The position numbers and the translations under genes are program-made. From positions 4,402,001 through 4,466,000 of the forward strand of contig NZ_LT629740.1 of assembly GCF_900105165.1 (NCBI RefSeq): DNA of 64,000 nucleotides, in the 5' to 3' direction. This DNA comes from Mucilaginibacter mallensis. Lineage in GTDB: Bacteria; Bacteroidota; Bacteroidia; Sphingobacteriales; Sphingobacteriaceae. Below, in pieces: positions 43,504 through 51,301 of the stretch (positions within the stretch are counted from its first letter, which is position 1; every line of letters starts with the position of its first letter). The notes under the pieces were generated by a model. It was given only the letters and a program-made list of their open reading frames with translations. It was not told the DNA's origin and made no database searches.

Positions 43504-44148
43504 TTAAAGCAGTTCAACCAGATCAGAAAGTGTATTTATTGTAGCTATCTGCCCGGTTTCAACAACCCCAAAACCATAAGATGCGAAAATAAAAGGTACA
43601 CCTGCTTTTGTACTCGACTCATAATCGCCCATAGTATCGCCCACATAAACCGGGGCAGTAAGTTGGTGATCGTTCACTATGTCTTTTATATTCTCTGCTT
43701 TAGGCCGGCTTTTGGTCCCATAACACTGATGTCCCGAAAAATAATGCCCCAACTGGCTAAACTCCAAAAATGTTTCGATGTAATCGTTCTGGCAATTACT
43801 CACTACAAACAACTTGTATTTAGCTACCAGGTATGCCAGCGTTTCTTCCAGTTGAGGGTAAAGATGGCCACCGTTACGCTGTAATATCTCAATCTCTTTT
43901 ACACCGGCTATACTTTTGAAAGCATTACGCTGCTCATCGCTTACCAGGGGCAATAACTTTTCAAATATGGCCTTATAGGTCATACCTGTTATAGAACGTA
44001 TAGTTTCCTGCGTAAAATCCAGATCAATATAATCTACCTCGTTTTTAGCCGCCTGCCAGGCCACGGCTACATTAGCGGTACTATCCCAAAGTGTACCATC
44101 CAGATCAAAAATTATACTGTCGAATTTATTGTTTAATGAGTTATTCAT
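43504..44148 (-). CDS. HAD-superfamily phosphatase, phosphoglycolate phosphatase-like
   Basis: A 214-residue HAD hydrolase: motif I DLDGTLWDST (nucleophile Asp), motif II VSNCQN, lysine in GTKSRPKAENI, motif III YVGDTMGDYES. Cap domain of helical type between. Members dephosphorylate phosphoglycolate, sugar phosphates or nucleotides; the specific substrate cannot be deduced. Single gene, convergent in orientation with the ROK gene. Confidence 0.85.
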   Translation of the reverse strand: MNNSLNNKFDSIIFDLDGTLWDSTANVAVAWQAAKNEVDYIDLDFTQETIRSITGMTYKAIFEKLLPLVSDEQRNAFKSIAGVKEIEILQRNGGHLYPQLEETLAYLVAKYKLFVVSNCQNDYIETFLEFSQLGHYFSGHQCYGTKSRPKAENIKDIVNDHQLTAPVYVGDTMGDYESSTKAGVPFIFASYGFGVVETGQIATINTLSDLVELL

Positions 44149-44269
44149 GCCAAATATTTATGCGGGCAAAAATAGGAGTATAAAGTTAACCGGCCGGGTG
44201 TTATTTGTTATTTTGACATAAATGTTCTTATTGGGGTTGATTAGAACAGAATGAATGATCGGTAATATA

Positions 44270-44440
44270 ACACGCTCCGGTTGACTCACCCGATCTACGC
44301 TCCGCTGGATAGCCCTCTCTTTGCTGCGCACAAAGAGGGCCAGGATATTTTCTTTTCCCCTACCCTCTTTGCGGCTTGCCGCAGAGAGGGTGGTCGAGCG
44401 ACTTAGCGAAGGCCGGGTGAGTCGGCGAAGCGCGTTGAAG
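44270..44440. repeat. CCCTCTTT mosaic repeat, copy 2
   Basis: Inverted arms: GACTCACCCGATCTACGCTC and CCCTCTCTTTGCTGCG on one side, GAGAGGGTGGTCGAGCGAC and GGGTGAGTCGGCGAAGCGCG on the other. Joined directly to copy A of the 83-bp element (44445-44526), as in 30524-30855. Most of the 44149-44692 gap is this DNA, followed by an AT-rich stretch with a GAATTC-type inverted pair (44534-44600) before the arsR operator. Confidence 0.75.
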
Positions 44441-44444
44441 CTCA

Positions 44445-44526
44445 GCGTTAGGGATGGCAGCGGATACCGGCCCGTGGCTAATGCCCGTGCAGTATGAGCG
44501 TACAGCCCGGCCGCAGACAACGCCCA
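44445..44526 (+). repeat. Three-copy 83-bp intergenic element, copy A
   Basis: GCGTTAGGGATGGCAGCGG, ATACCGGCCCGTGGCTAATG, GTGCAGTATGAGCGTACAGC, then CCGGCCGCAGACAACGCCC. See 30694-30776 and 34090-34175. Confidence 0.75.
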
Positions 44527-44670
44527 AAATATCAGAACTCGAATTTAAAGAATTAAGGAATTTATGGAATTCTGTTCATTCGAAAAATTCATAAAATTCC
44601 AGTTCAGACAATTGACTGATAAAAAATATAAAAAAGTATAAAAAAATAAATTTGCAAATCCCATTAATCA

Positions 44671-44686
44671 ATCGTAATATTACGAT
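44671..44686. promoter_or_regulatory. Probable ArsR operator, perfect 16-bp palindrome
   Basis: ATCGTAATATTACGAT, 6 bp before the arsR ATG at 44693. Perfect dyad typical of ArsR/SmtB sites. A related imperfect site occurs at 45041-45056. Confidence 0.75.
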
Positions 44687-44692
44687 ATAATT

Positions 44693-45022
44693 ATGGGACT
44701 TACAAAAACCGAAATATTCACCGACGAGCAAAACAGGCTTGCCATTATGCTGAAAGCAATGGCGCACCCCGCCCGTATTGCCATTCTACAGCAGATCATC
44801 AATGCAAATGCCTGTATCTGCGGCGATCTGGTGGAGGAACTAGGTTTGGCACAGGCCACCATATCACAGCATTTAAAAGAGTTAAAAAATGCCGGGCTGA
44901 TACAAGGTACTATTGAGGGTGTAAGTGTTTGCTATTGTATTGAACCGAAAGCATGGGCACTCCTAAATAAAGAGCTGGGACTATTCTTTAATTCATATAA
45001 AGATCCCGGTAGCTGTTGTTAA
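44693..45022 (+). CDS. arsR: ArsR/SmtB family metalloregulator
   Basis: A 109-residue winged-helix repressor. Recognition helix region is EELGLAQATISQHLKELKNA. An As(III) site is likely formed by Cys41 and Cys43 (NACICGDL), as in the classical ELCVCDL pattern, with extra Cys in SVCYC and the C-terminal GSCC. First gene of the operon arsR - DUF6428 - arsC - ACR3. A perfect palindromic operator directly before its ATG supports autoregulation: arsenite would release it. Confidence 0.92.
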   Translation: MGLTKTEIFTDEQNRLAIMLKAMAHPARIAILQQIINANACICGDLVEELGLAQATISQHLKELKNAGLIQGTIEGVSVCYCIEPKAWALLNKELGLFFNSYKDPGSCC

Positions 45023-45040
45023 AAAAAATTGATTACATCA

Positions 45041-45056
45041 ATCGTAATATTGCAAT
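45041..45056. promoter_or_regulatory. Second ArsR-like operator (imperfect)
   Basis: ATCGTAATATTGCAAT keeps the left half-site exactly and 6 of 8 bases of the right half. It shares the longer block ATCAATCGTAATATT with the first operator and lies 15-30 bp before the next ATG. Confidence 0.55.
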
Positions 45057-45070
45057 TAAATAATAGAGTT

Positions 45071-45628
45071 ATGACTACCACAGAAACAATAAACTGGCAA
45101 ACATTCAAAGAAAAGTTGCTTCAAAACCCCGGTTTGGACCTGCAATTTCAATATGCAGAAAACAAAAGAGTTGATGCCTCTTATCATATTACCGAAATTA
45201 AACAGGCCCCCATAACCTCTGTTGATTGCGGCGGCGTGTTGAATAAATGGACGGAGATAATCGTACAGCTTTGGGAACCGGAAAACGAACAGCAATTACG
45301 GGCCATGAAAGTTAAAAAGGCCTTATCAATAATTGATATTGTAGAAAAAGTATTACCGTTGGATAAAACAGCAACAGTTAAAATAGAGTTCGGCAATTCT
45401 GCATTTGATACCCGCCAAATGTTCCCCAATGAAATTATAATTGATGGTGAAGATTTAATTATTGACCTGATGCCTGATGCGGTACAGTGCAAAGCTATTA
45501 ATCGTGGTGGTAGCTGCGGTACAACAGCAAGCGGAGAAGAATGCTGCGCACCTGCTGAAAAACCAAAGATCGAACTAAAAAACCTGGCTGCAACATCATG
45601 CTGCACACCGGGTTCCGGCTGCTGCTAA
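45071..45628 (+). CDS. DUF6428 family protein with Cys-rich tail
   Basis: A 185-residue protein found in arsenic operons of Bacteroidota. The start at 45071 (MTTTETINWQTF) is chosen because an upstream frame would run over the operator. Core: YHITEIKQAPITSVDCGGVL and VEKVLPLDKTATVKIEF. The C-terminal 55 residues hold nine Cys: SCGTT, EECCAP, SCCTPGSGCC. Their spacing (paired Cys) suggests As(III) or metal binding. No enzyme motif seen. Function unknown; role as arsenic chaperone or sink is inferred. Confidence 0.8.
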   Translation: MTTTETINWQTFKEKLLQNPGLDLQFQYAENKRVDASYHITEIKQAPITSVDCGGVLNKWTEIIVQLWEPENEQQLRAMKVKKALSIIDIVEKVLPLDKTATVKIEFGNSAFDTRQMFPNEIIIDGEDLIIDLMPDAVQCKAINRGGSCGTTASGEECCAPAEKPKIELKNLAATSCCTPGSGCC

Positions 45629-45719
45629 ACATTTTTTTTTACATTCCCTCCCCTGGGAGGGGCGCGTAAGGCACAGCAATGGCAGGGAGGGGTTTCTACG
45701 ATAACAAAGCACACATAAA

Positions 45720-46136
45720 ATGAAAAATATATTAGTACTATGCACCGGCAACAGCTGCCGCAGCCAGATAGCCGAGGGCTATTTAAGATACTTTGCAGGC
45801 AATAAAGCCCGAATTTATAGCGCGGGCATTGAAACGCATGGCGTAAACCCCAAAGCCATACAGGTAATGGCGGAGGATGGTATTGATATATCCAAACACA
45901 CCTCCAACAATGTGGATGAATACATGAATATCCCCTTTGATTATGTGATAACCGTATGCGATAATGCCAAAGAGAATTGCCCATATTTCCCAACCAATGC
46001 CCAGCGCTTCCATTACAATTTCCCTGATCCAGCCAAGGCAAGCGGCAGCGCTGATGAGGTGATGGATGAATTTAGAAAGGTTAGAGAGATGATAAAAATA
46101 TATTCAGAGGATTTCATCAACGAGCATTTATCATAA
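45720..46136 (+). CDS. arsC: Arsenate reductase, thioredoxin-coupled (low-MW PTPase fold)
   Basis: A 138-residue enzyme reducing arsenate to arsenite. P-loop CTGNSCRS with Cys8 and Cys13; Asp in FPDPA; redox Cys80 and Cys87 (VCDNAKENC). The distances 8-80-87 equal those of the S. aureus ArsC triad 10-82-89, which supports the thioredoxin-dependent mechanism rather than a plain tyrosine phosphatase. The pump gene begins 4 bp after its stop. Confidence 0.93.
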   Translation: MKNILVLCTGNSCRSQIAEGYLRYFAGNKARIYSAGIETHGVNPKAIQVMAEDGIDISKHTSNNVDEYMNIPFDYVITVCDNAKENCPYFPTNAQRFHYNFPDPAKASGSADEVMDEFRKVREMIKIYSEDFINEHLS

Positions 46137-46140
46137 GCCC

Positions 46141-47199
46141 ATGAGCGCAAATAACTGTAACCCTGCCCAACGTAAAAGTCTTTCTTTTTTGGATCGATAC
46201 CTCACCCTTTGGATTTTCCTGGCGATGGCCACGGGCATAGCGCTGGGCTATTTTATACCATCGGCTCCGGCGTTTATCAATTCCTATTCAAGCGGTACTA
46301 CCAATATCCCTTTGGCTATCGGGTTAATACTAATGCTGTACCCACCATTAGCGAAAGTAAATTACGAAAGCGTTGGCAAAGTGTTCAGCAATAAAAAGAT
46401 ATTGGGCGCATCCCTCCTGCTCAATTGGGTAATTGGGCCTTTGCTCATGTTTGCGCTGGCTATCATCTTCCTGCATAACTATCCGCAGTATATGATCGGC
46501 TTAATATTGATAGGCCTTGCCCGCTGTATTGCTATGGTAATAGTATGGAACGAGCTTGCCGATGGTAATCGTGAATACGCCGCCGGATTAGTCGCCATTA
46601 ACAGCATTTTCCAGGTATTACTTTATAGTATTTATGCTTACCTTTTTATTACCCTGCTATTGCCCGTATTTGGCTTTAAAGGTTTAGTTATAAATATTAC
46701 TATTGCAGCTATAGCAAAATCAGTAGCTATTTACCTGGGCATTCCATTTGCGGCCGGTATTATAAGCCGGTATGTTTTAATCAGCATAAAGGGAAAGGAA
46801 TGGTTCCTGAAAAAGTTCATACCATTTATATCGCCTATCACCTTAATCGCGCTGCTGTTTACAATTGTGGTAATGTTTAGTTTAAAAGGCAGGCTAATAG
46901 TGCAGATCCCCTTTGATGTATTACGTATTGCATTACCGCTGGTCATTTACTTCGTTATCATGTTCTTGTCCAGTTTCTTTTTAGGCCGATTTATGGGTGC
47001 TGATTACTCACAAAATACTGCCATAGCCTTTACTGCTGCAGGTAATAATTTCGAACTGGCCATTGCTGTAGCCATTGGTGTTTTCGGCATTAACAGCGGC
47101 GAGGCATTTGTAGGTGTAATCGGGCCGCTGGTTGAAGTCCCGGCGTTAATTGCACTGGTTAATGTTGCCTTTTGGCTGAAAAGGCGCTTGTATCAATAA
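46141..47199 (+). CDS. arsB: ACR3-family arsenite efflux transporter
   Basis: A 352-residue membrane carrier with about ten helices. Typical ACR3 marks: SFLDRYLTLWIFLAMATGIA, then IGLARCIAMVIVWNELADG with the conserved Cys of helix 4 needed for arsenite export, then TAAGNNFELAIAVAIGVFG near the end. It exports As(OH)3 using the proton gradient. Last gene of the operon; coupled to arsC. Confidence 0.95.
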   Translation: MSANNCNPAQRKSLSFLDRYLTLWIFLAMATGIALGYFIPSAPAFINSYSSGTTNIPLAIGLILMLYPPLAKVNYESVGKVFSNKKILGASLLLNWVIGPLLMFALAIIFLHNYPQYMIGLILIGLARCIAMVIVWNELADGNREYAAGLVAINSIFQVLLYSIYAYLFITLLLPVFGFKGLVINITIAAIAKSVAIYLGIPFAAGIISRYVLISIKGKEWFLKKFIPFISPITLIALLFTIVVMFSLKGRLIVQIPFDVLRIALPLVIYFVIMFLSSFFLGRFMGADYSQNTAIAFTAAGNNFELAIAVAIGVFGINSGEAFVGVIGPLVEVPALIALVNVAFWLKRRLYQ

Positions 47200-47205
47200 G
47201 AGTTA

Positions 47206-47709
47206 TTATTTAGCCTTAAAATCCTGATTGCTGAATGGTGGTGTATCGGGTATCTTAATTACGTTAAACTCGTGATGTGTAGTTTCGTGGCAGCTATTGC
47301 AGGTTTTAGTTAAACCAATAAAGGCCGTTTGAAACTGCTTTAAGCTTTTTAACTTAACAGCCTGGGTTAAACTGTCAAGAGCAGGGTACAGCATAGGTAA
47401 TGATTTTATTTCGGGCCTGTCGGTACAGTATAGCTTAATGTCATCAACTGATTCCTGTATTTCGCCCAGTTCAAAAGTAGCCAGCTTCCAGTTCTGGTTT
47501 TTACCTGCAAACCATAGTTTTGCATGGTGTACCTGTATTCCCAGCATAAACTCCCCTAATCCCGGCTTATAGCTTTTTTGTGTTTGATGGGATAAATTAT
47601 CAACCTGTGCCTGCAAGCCTGCATTATTACTATTACAACCAAATGCCATTAGCATAAGAATAATGTAACAGCCATTTAACCCTTTTGAGAATGAGGGGTA
47701 TTGTTTCAT
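47206..47709 (-). CDS. Cytochrome c-prime-like monohaem lipoprotein
   Basis: A 167-residue lipoprotein (LMLMAFGC, lipidated Cys25). The mature part is mostly helical, and a single haem motif CNSCH (137-141) sits near the C-terminus after a four-helix region, as in cytochrome c-prime. Short tail ENDING in DTPPFSNQDFKAK. It would be bound to the outer or inner membrane outside the cytoplasm. Family not firmly recognised; c-prime likeness is inferred from layout only. It lies convergent to the arsenic operon, with only 6 bp between stops. Confidence 0.65.
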   Translation of the reverse strand: MKQYPSFSKGLNGCYIILMLMAFGCNSNNAGLQAQVDNLSHQTQKSYKPGLGEFMLGIQVHHAKLWFAGKNQNWKLATFELGEIQESVDDIKLYCTDRPEIKSLPMLYPALDSLTQAVKLKSLKQFQTAFIGLTKTCNSCHETTHHEFNVIKIPDTPPFSNQDFKAK

Positions 47710-47747
47710 ACCATAAATATCAAATTTTAATATGGTATTTCAATAAC

Positions 47748-47782
47748 AAAAAAGGCGGCCATCAAAATGCCCGCCTTTTTTA
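47748..47782. terminator. Terminator in the phoU - cytochrome gap
   Basis: AAAAAAGGCGG pairs with CCGCCTTTTTT, with an inner CAT/ATG pair around a 4-nt loop. It lies about 70 bp past the phoU stop and would end the pst-phoU transcript; the A/T runs make it two-way. Confidence 0.88.
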
Positions 47783-47850
47783 TCAAACTTAAACCAACCA
47801 ATTATTGCATACTCAATTACGTAGTATTTAACCAGGTGGTTTTCAGTAAA

Positions 47851-48543
47851 TTAAATTATTTCATCATCACCAGTGCCTGAGTGGCTGCTCTGGTAGTGTT
47901 TTAATATTTTAGCCTCTACATAAAAGATAATTTCTTCAGCAATATTTTTCGACTGATCGCCTACACGCTCCAATTTACGTATGATAGAAAGTATGTAAAG
48001 TGCCTCAGGCATGCTTTCGATATTACCTTTAATTACTTCAGCAACGGTAGCTGCTGCGTTATCATTAATAGCATCCAGTACATCATCGCGTTTAAAAATA
48101 CTGCGTGCAAGTACGGTATCTTCTTTTTCAAATGCTGTACGGGTATCAATTAATATATTTACCGCTTCCTCATACATACGTATCATCGAGGTGCTTTCCA
48201 TAGCAGCCAGGTCAAAATTTACCGACGAATCAACCACATATTTTGCAATACTGGCCGCAATATCGCCAATACGCTCAAGGTTGGTGTTTATTTTTAATGC
48301 TGCTAATAAAAAGCGCAGATCAATAGCAACCGGGCAATGTAATGCAAAAATATTCTCGCAGTCCCTGTCAATCTTCAGCTCAAATGAGTTTACCCTTTTT
48401 TCTTTAACCAAAACCTCACGCGCCAAATCCTTATCAAACTGTAGCATGGCATCCTTGGCCTTGTTTAATTGCGACTGTACCAGTATCCACATACTGATCA
48501 ATTCTTTTTTAAGCGCGGTTATTTCGTTTTCTAATGGTGTCAT
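47851..48543 (-). CDS. phoU: Phosphate signalling protein PhoU
   Basis: A 230-residue protein of two three-helix bundles with the repeated motif NLERIGDIAASIAKYV and KLERVGDQSKNIAEEI, which bind metal clusters. PhoU links the Pst transporter with a PhoR/PhoB-type sensor system, damping the response when phosphate is enough. Last gene of the porin-pstS-pstCAB-phoU unit. The 115-bp gap before it holds a C-rich inverted repeat. Confidence 0.93.
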   Translation of the reverse strand: MTPLENEITALKKELISMWILVQSQLNKAKDAMLQFDKDLAREVLVKEKRVNSFELKIDRDCENIFALHCPVAIDLRFLLAALKINTNLERIGDIAASIAKYVVDSSVNFDLAAMESTSMIRMYEEAVNILIDTRTAFEKEDTVLARSIFKRDDVLDAINDNAAATVAEVIKGNIESMPEALYILSIIRKLERVGDQSKNIAEEIIFYVEAKILKHYQSSHSGTGDDEII

Positions 48544-48548
48544 ATCTT

Positions 48549-48661
48549 AGCCCCCTAACCCCCTAAAGGAGGAATTTTTTAAGTTAATTTATATTATTAT
48601 TTTTTCAAAAATGATTTAAAGCCTCCTTGATTACTCCCCCTTTAGGGGGTTGGGGGGCTTA
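48549..48661. repeat. C-rich inverted repeat between phoU and pstB
   Basis: TAGCCCCCTAACCCCCTAAA (48549-48568) is mirrored by TTTAGGGGGTTGGGGGGCTT (48641-48660), with AT-rich DNA between. Strong stem in RNA. Related to the CCCCTAACCCC tracts at 34193 and 30603. Confidence 0.75.
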
Positions 48662-49417
48662 ACTAAATCTTCCTGTTATATAATTTTGTGTACGCTGATC
48701 GGCCGGGTTGGTGAACATTTGTTTGGTATCATCAAACTCAACTAGTTCGCCCATATAAAAGAACGCTGTCCTGTCGCTTACACGTGCTGCCTGCTGCATA
48801 TTATGTGTTACAATAATAAGCGTATAATTTGCTTTCAGCTCATGAAACAGGGCTTCAACACTTGAGGTGGATATAGGATCAAGCGCTGATGTTGGCTCAT
48901 CAAACAAGATCAGTTCAGGCTGCATGGCAATAGCGCGCGCAATACACAAACGCTGTTGTTGTCCGCCCGATAGAAAGGTACCTTTTTTATGTAATGAATC
49001 CTTAACTTCTTTCCACAAAGCGGCGCTGGTTAATGATTTTTCTACAATTACATCCTTATCAGCCTTTGATATTTTAATACCATTTAGCAAATAACCGGCA
49101 ATCACATTTTCATAAATGCTCAGATTTGGGAAAGGGTTAGGGCGCTGAAACACCATGCCTATTTTCGATCTTACATAAATAGCGTTCATGTCATAAACAT
49201 TTTCGCCATCAAGCAATATCTTACCTTTTGAGGTTGCGTTTGGTATTAATTCGTGCATACGGTTTATACCGCGCAAAAATGTTGTTTTACCGCAGCCCGA
49301 AGGGCCCATAACAGCAATAACCTCATTTTTATTGATGCTGATGTTTACATCTTTTACAACATGGTTATCACCAAAATAAGAGTTGTAATTTTCAGCTTTT
49401 ACAATTGTACTTTCCAT
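48659..49417 (-). CDS. pstB: Phosphate ABC transporter ATP-binding protein PstB
   Basis: A 252-residue ATPase: Walker A GPSGCGKT, signature LSGGQQQRLCIARA, Walker B LILFDEPTSALD, and switch His in IIVTHNMQ. Start ATG at 49415-49417 (MESTIVKAENYNSYFG); a longer frame would extend 24 codons into pstA without similarity. It overlaps the pstA 3' end by 19 bp. Powers high-affinity phosphate import. Confidence 0.97.
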   Translation of the reverse strand: MESTIVKAENYNSYFGDNHVVKDVNISINKNEVIAVMGPSGCGKTTFLRGINRMHELIPNATSKGKILLDGENVYDMNAIYVRSKIGMVFQRPNPFPNLSIYENVIAGYLLNGIKISKADKDVIVEKSLTSAALWKEVKDSLHKKGTFLSGGQQQRLCIARAIAMQPELILFDEPTSALDPISTSSVEALFHELKANYTLIIVTHNMQQAARVSDRTAFFYMGELVEFDDTKQMFTNPADQRTQNYITGRFS

Positions 49418-50244
49418 TTTCTTGTTATCACTTTTGTGACTATGTTTAATATTAAAACGAACATTAATAATATAAATGATGCACCCCATGCCAGGTTGTG
49501 CCAGTCGTCATAAGGGCTGGTGGCATAGGTGAATATAAGGTGTGGTAAGCTTTCCATTGGTTTAGTAATGGAGGCTGACAGGTATGGGTTACCAAACGCG
49601 GTAAACAGCAATGGCGCTGTTTCGCCAATAACACGTGCTATTGACAGCGTGATACCCGATAATATCCCCGCGAAACCGCAAGGCACAATTACCTTTAGTA
49701 TCACCCTGTGGTAAGGTACGCCTAATGAAAGGGCCGCTTCCTTTAATGAATCGGGCAATAACTTTAAGGTTTGCTCTGTCGACCGGATTACGATAGGCAG
49801 CATCATGATAGCTAAAGCAATACTACCCGATATAGCCGAAAATGTGCCCAGCGGCTTCACTATCCAAAAGTAAACCACAATACCAACTACAATTGATGGT
49901 ACGCCTTGTAATATATCAACACATAAACCGCTGTAATAAGCCAGCTTGGTACGTGGGTTTTCACTCAAATAAATGCCTGCTGCCATCCCAACCGGTATAG
50001 CAACTATTGCCGACATTAAAACCATAATGAAACTACCTACCAATGCATTGGCTATACCACCACCGGGTTCGCCAACGGGCGCAGGTACGTTTGTTAAAAA
50101 GTGCCAGTTAACCTGGAATATGCCCTGCTTAATAATATACAACAGTATAATTATTAAAGGCACCACCATTATAAAGGCAAAAAACACAATTATCCCCTTA
50201 AAAATTACGCTCTTGGTATTTCTGAATCCTATTTTTGCTTCCAT
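49399..50244 (-). CDS. pstA: Phosphate ABC transporter permease PstA
   Basis: A 281-residue permease with six membrane helices. The cytoplasmic EAA loop that contacts PstB reads SLKEAALSLGVPYHRVILKV. The pattern GIYLSENPRTKLAYYSGLCV and VDILQGVPSIVVGIV is usual for PstA. Begins 6 bp after the pstC stop; overlaps pstB. Confidence 0.96.
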   Translation of the reverse strand: MEAKIGFRNTKSVIFKGIIVFFAFIMVVPLIIILLYIIKQGIFQVNWHFLTNVPAPVGEPGGGIANALVGSFIMVLMSAIVAIPVGMAAGIYLSENPRTKLAYYSGLCVDILQGVPSIVVGIVVYFWIVKPLGTFSAISGSIALAIMMLPIVIRSTEQTLKLLPDSLKEAALSLGVPYHRVILKVIVPCGFAGILSGITLSIARVIGETAPLLFTAFGNPYLSASITKPMESLPHLIFTYATSPYDDWHNLAWGASFILLMFVLILNIVTKVITRKWKVQL

Positions 50245-50250
50245 GAGTGA

Positions 50251-51165
50251 TTAATTGTTAGTGAATTTTGTGATGATCCTCTTACCTATCAGGTTAATTA
50301 CAACCGTTACAAAAAACAGCACCAAACCCAATTCAATCAGTGCCGACAGATATTCGGTATGATCAGCTTCGGTAAACTCATTTGCAATAACGCTGGCCAT
50401 GGTATTACCCGGACCAAAAATGGCGTTCTTAATACTATCGGCCACTGCACTGGTATTACCAATAAGCATGGTAACCGCCATGGTTTCGCCCAAAGCCCTG
50501 CCTAATGATAACAATACACCGGCAAATAAACCGGAGCGGGTGTAAGGCATAATTACGCTTTTTATAACCTCAAAACGGGTTGCACCCAATGCATAAGCAC
50601 CTTCTTTTAATGGCGATGGCACCATGCGGATAAGGGTTATACCTAATGATGCAGCATAAGGGATGATCATCACAGCCAGAATAATTGATGAAGTAAATAC
50701 ACCAATACCATAAGGGGCTACGCCTATTTTCATTTCGAAAGTGCGCATAACAGGTACCAATACAAACAATCCCCAAAAACCATAAATGATAGATGGTACT
50801 GCAGCTATCAGTTCTATAGCATTTTTCAACAGATCAGATAACCAGCCCTTAGGGTTATACTCGCCCAGGTAAATGGAAATAGCGTATGAAAATGGTATTG
50901 AAATAATCAGCGCGATAAATGATGTAAGCAGGGTACCTACTAAAAATGGATAGGCACCGTAAATATTACTTACCGGATCCCATACCTTTCCCCATAAAAA
51001 TCCTATGCCTAATGCTTTAATTGATGGCAATGACTCCAAAATAAGTGTAGCCAGCACGCCTAATATAATAAGCACCAGCAAAACACTCATCGCTATCAAT
51101 ATCTTCCTAAATATGGTTTCCCATTTAAGCTGACTGTTAGAGAGGTTTAATCTTTTATTTTCCAC
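50251..51165 (-). CDS. pstC: Phosphate ABC transporter permease PstC
   Basis: A 304-residue permease. EAA loop: PLKEGAYALGATRFEVIKSV. Characteristic AAVPSIIYGFWGLFVLVPVM and LGRALGETMAVTMLIGNTSA. Works as heterodimer with PstA. The 137-bp space before it (after pstS) contains a 12-bp stem hairpin. Confidence 0.96.
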   Translation of the reverse strand: MENKRLNLSNSQLKWETIFRKILIAMSVLLVLIILGVLATLILESLPSIKALGIGFLWGKVWDPVSNIYGAYPFLVGTLLTSFIALIISIPFSYAISIYLGEYNPKGWLSDLLKNAIELIAAVPSIIYGFWGLFVLVPVMRTFEMKIGVAPYGIGVFTSSIILAVMIIPYAASLGITLIRMVPSPLKEGAYALGATRFEVIKSVIMPYTRSGLFAGVLLSLGRALGETMAVTMLIGNTSAVADSIKNAIFGPGNTMASVIANEFTEADHTEYLSALIELGLVLFFVTVVINLIGKRIITKFTNN

Positions 51166-51190
51166 AGAATTTTGGGTTTCGTATACAAAA

Positions 51191-51225
51191 CAATTACCAG
51201 CAAACTTTTAGTCTGCTGGTAATTG
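51191..51225 (-). terminator. Hairpin between pstS and pstC
   Basis: CAATTACCAGCA (51191-51202) pairs perfectly with TGCTGGTAATTG (51214-51225). On the minus strand it is followed by TTTTGTATA. Likely partial terminator that keeps pstS mRNA more abundant than the permease mRNA. Confidence 0.75.
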
Positions 51226-51301
51226 ATGTTTTATCAGTATGAATGATATTTATGATTATAGACAAGCGATTCACTAAATCACTCAATCAATAATTCAATA
51301 A

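Noticed and set aside
44158..44520. A 120-codon minus-strand open frame
   Set aside because: It runs through the CCCTCTTT mosaic and the 83-bp element, both repeated elsewhere without keeping this frame; composition is that of repeat DNA.
49418..49489. Longer pstB start
   Set aside because: The 24 extra codons lie in pstA and do not resemble a PstB N-terminus.
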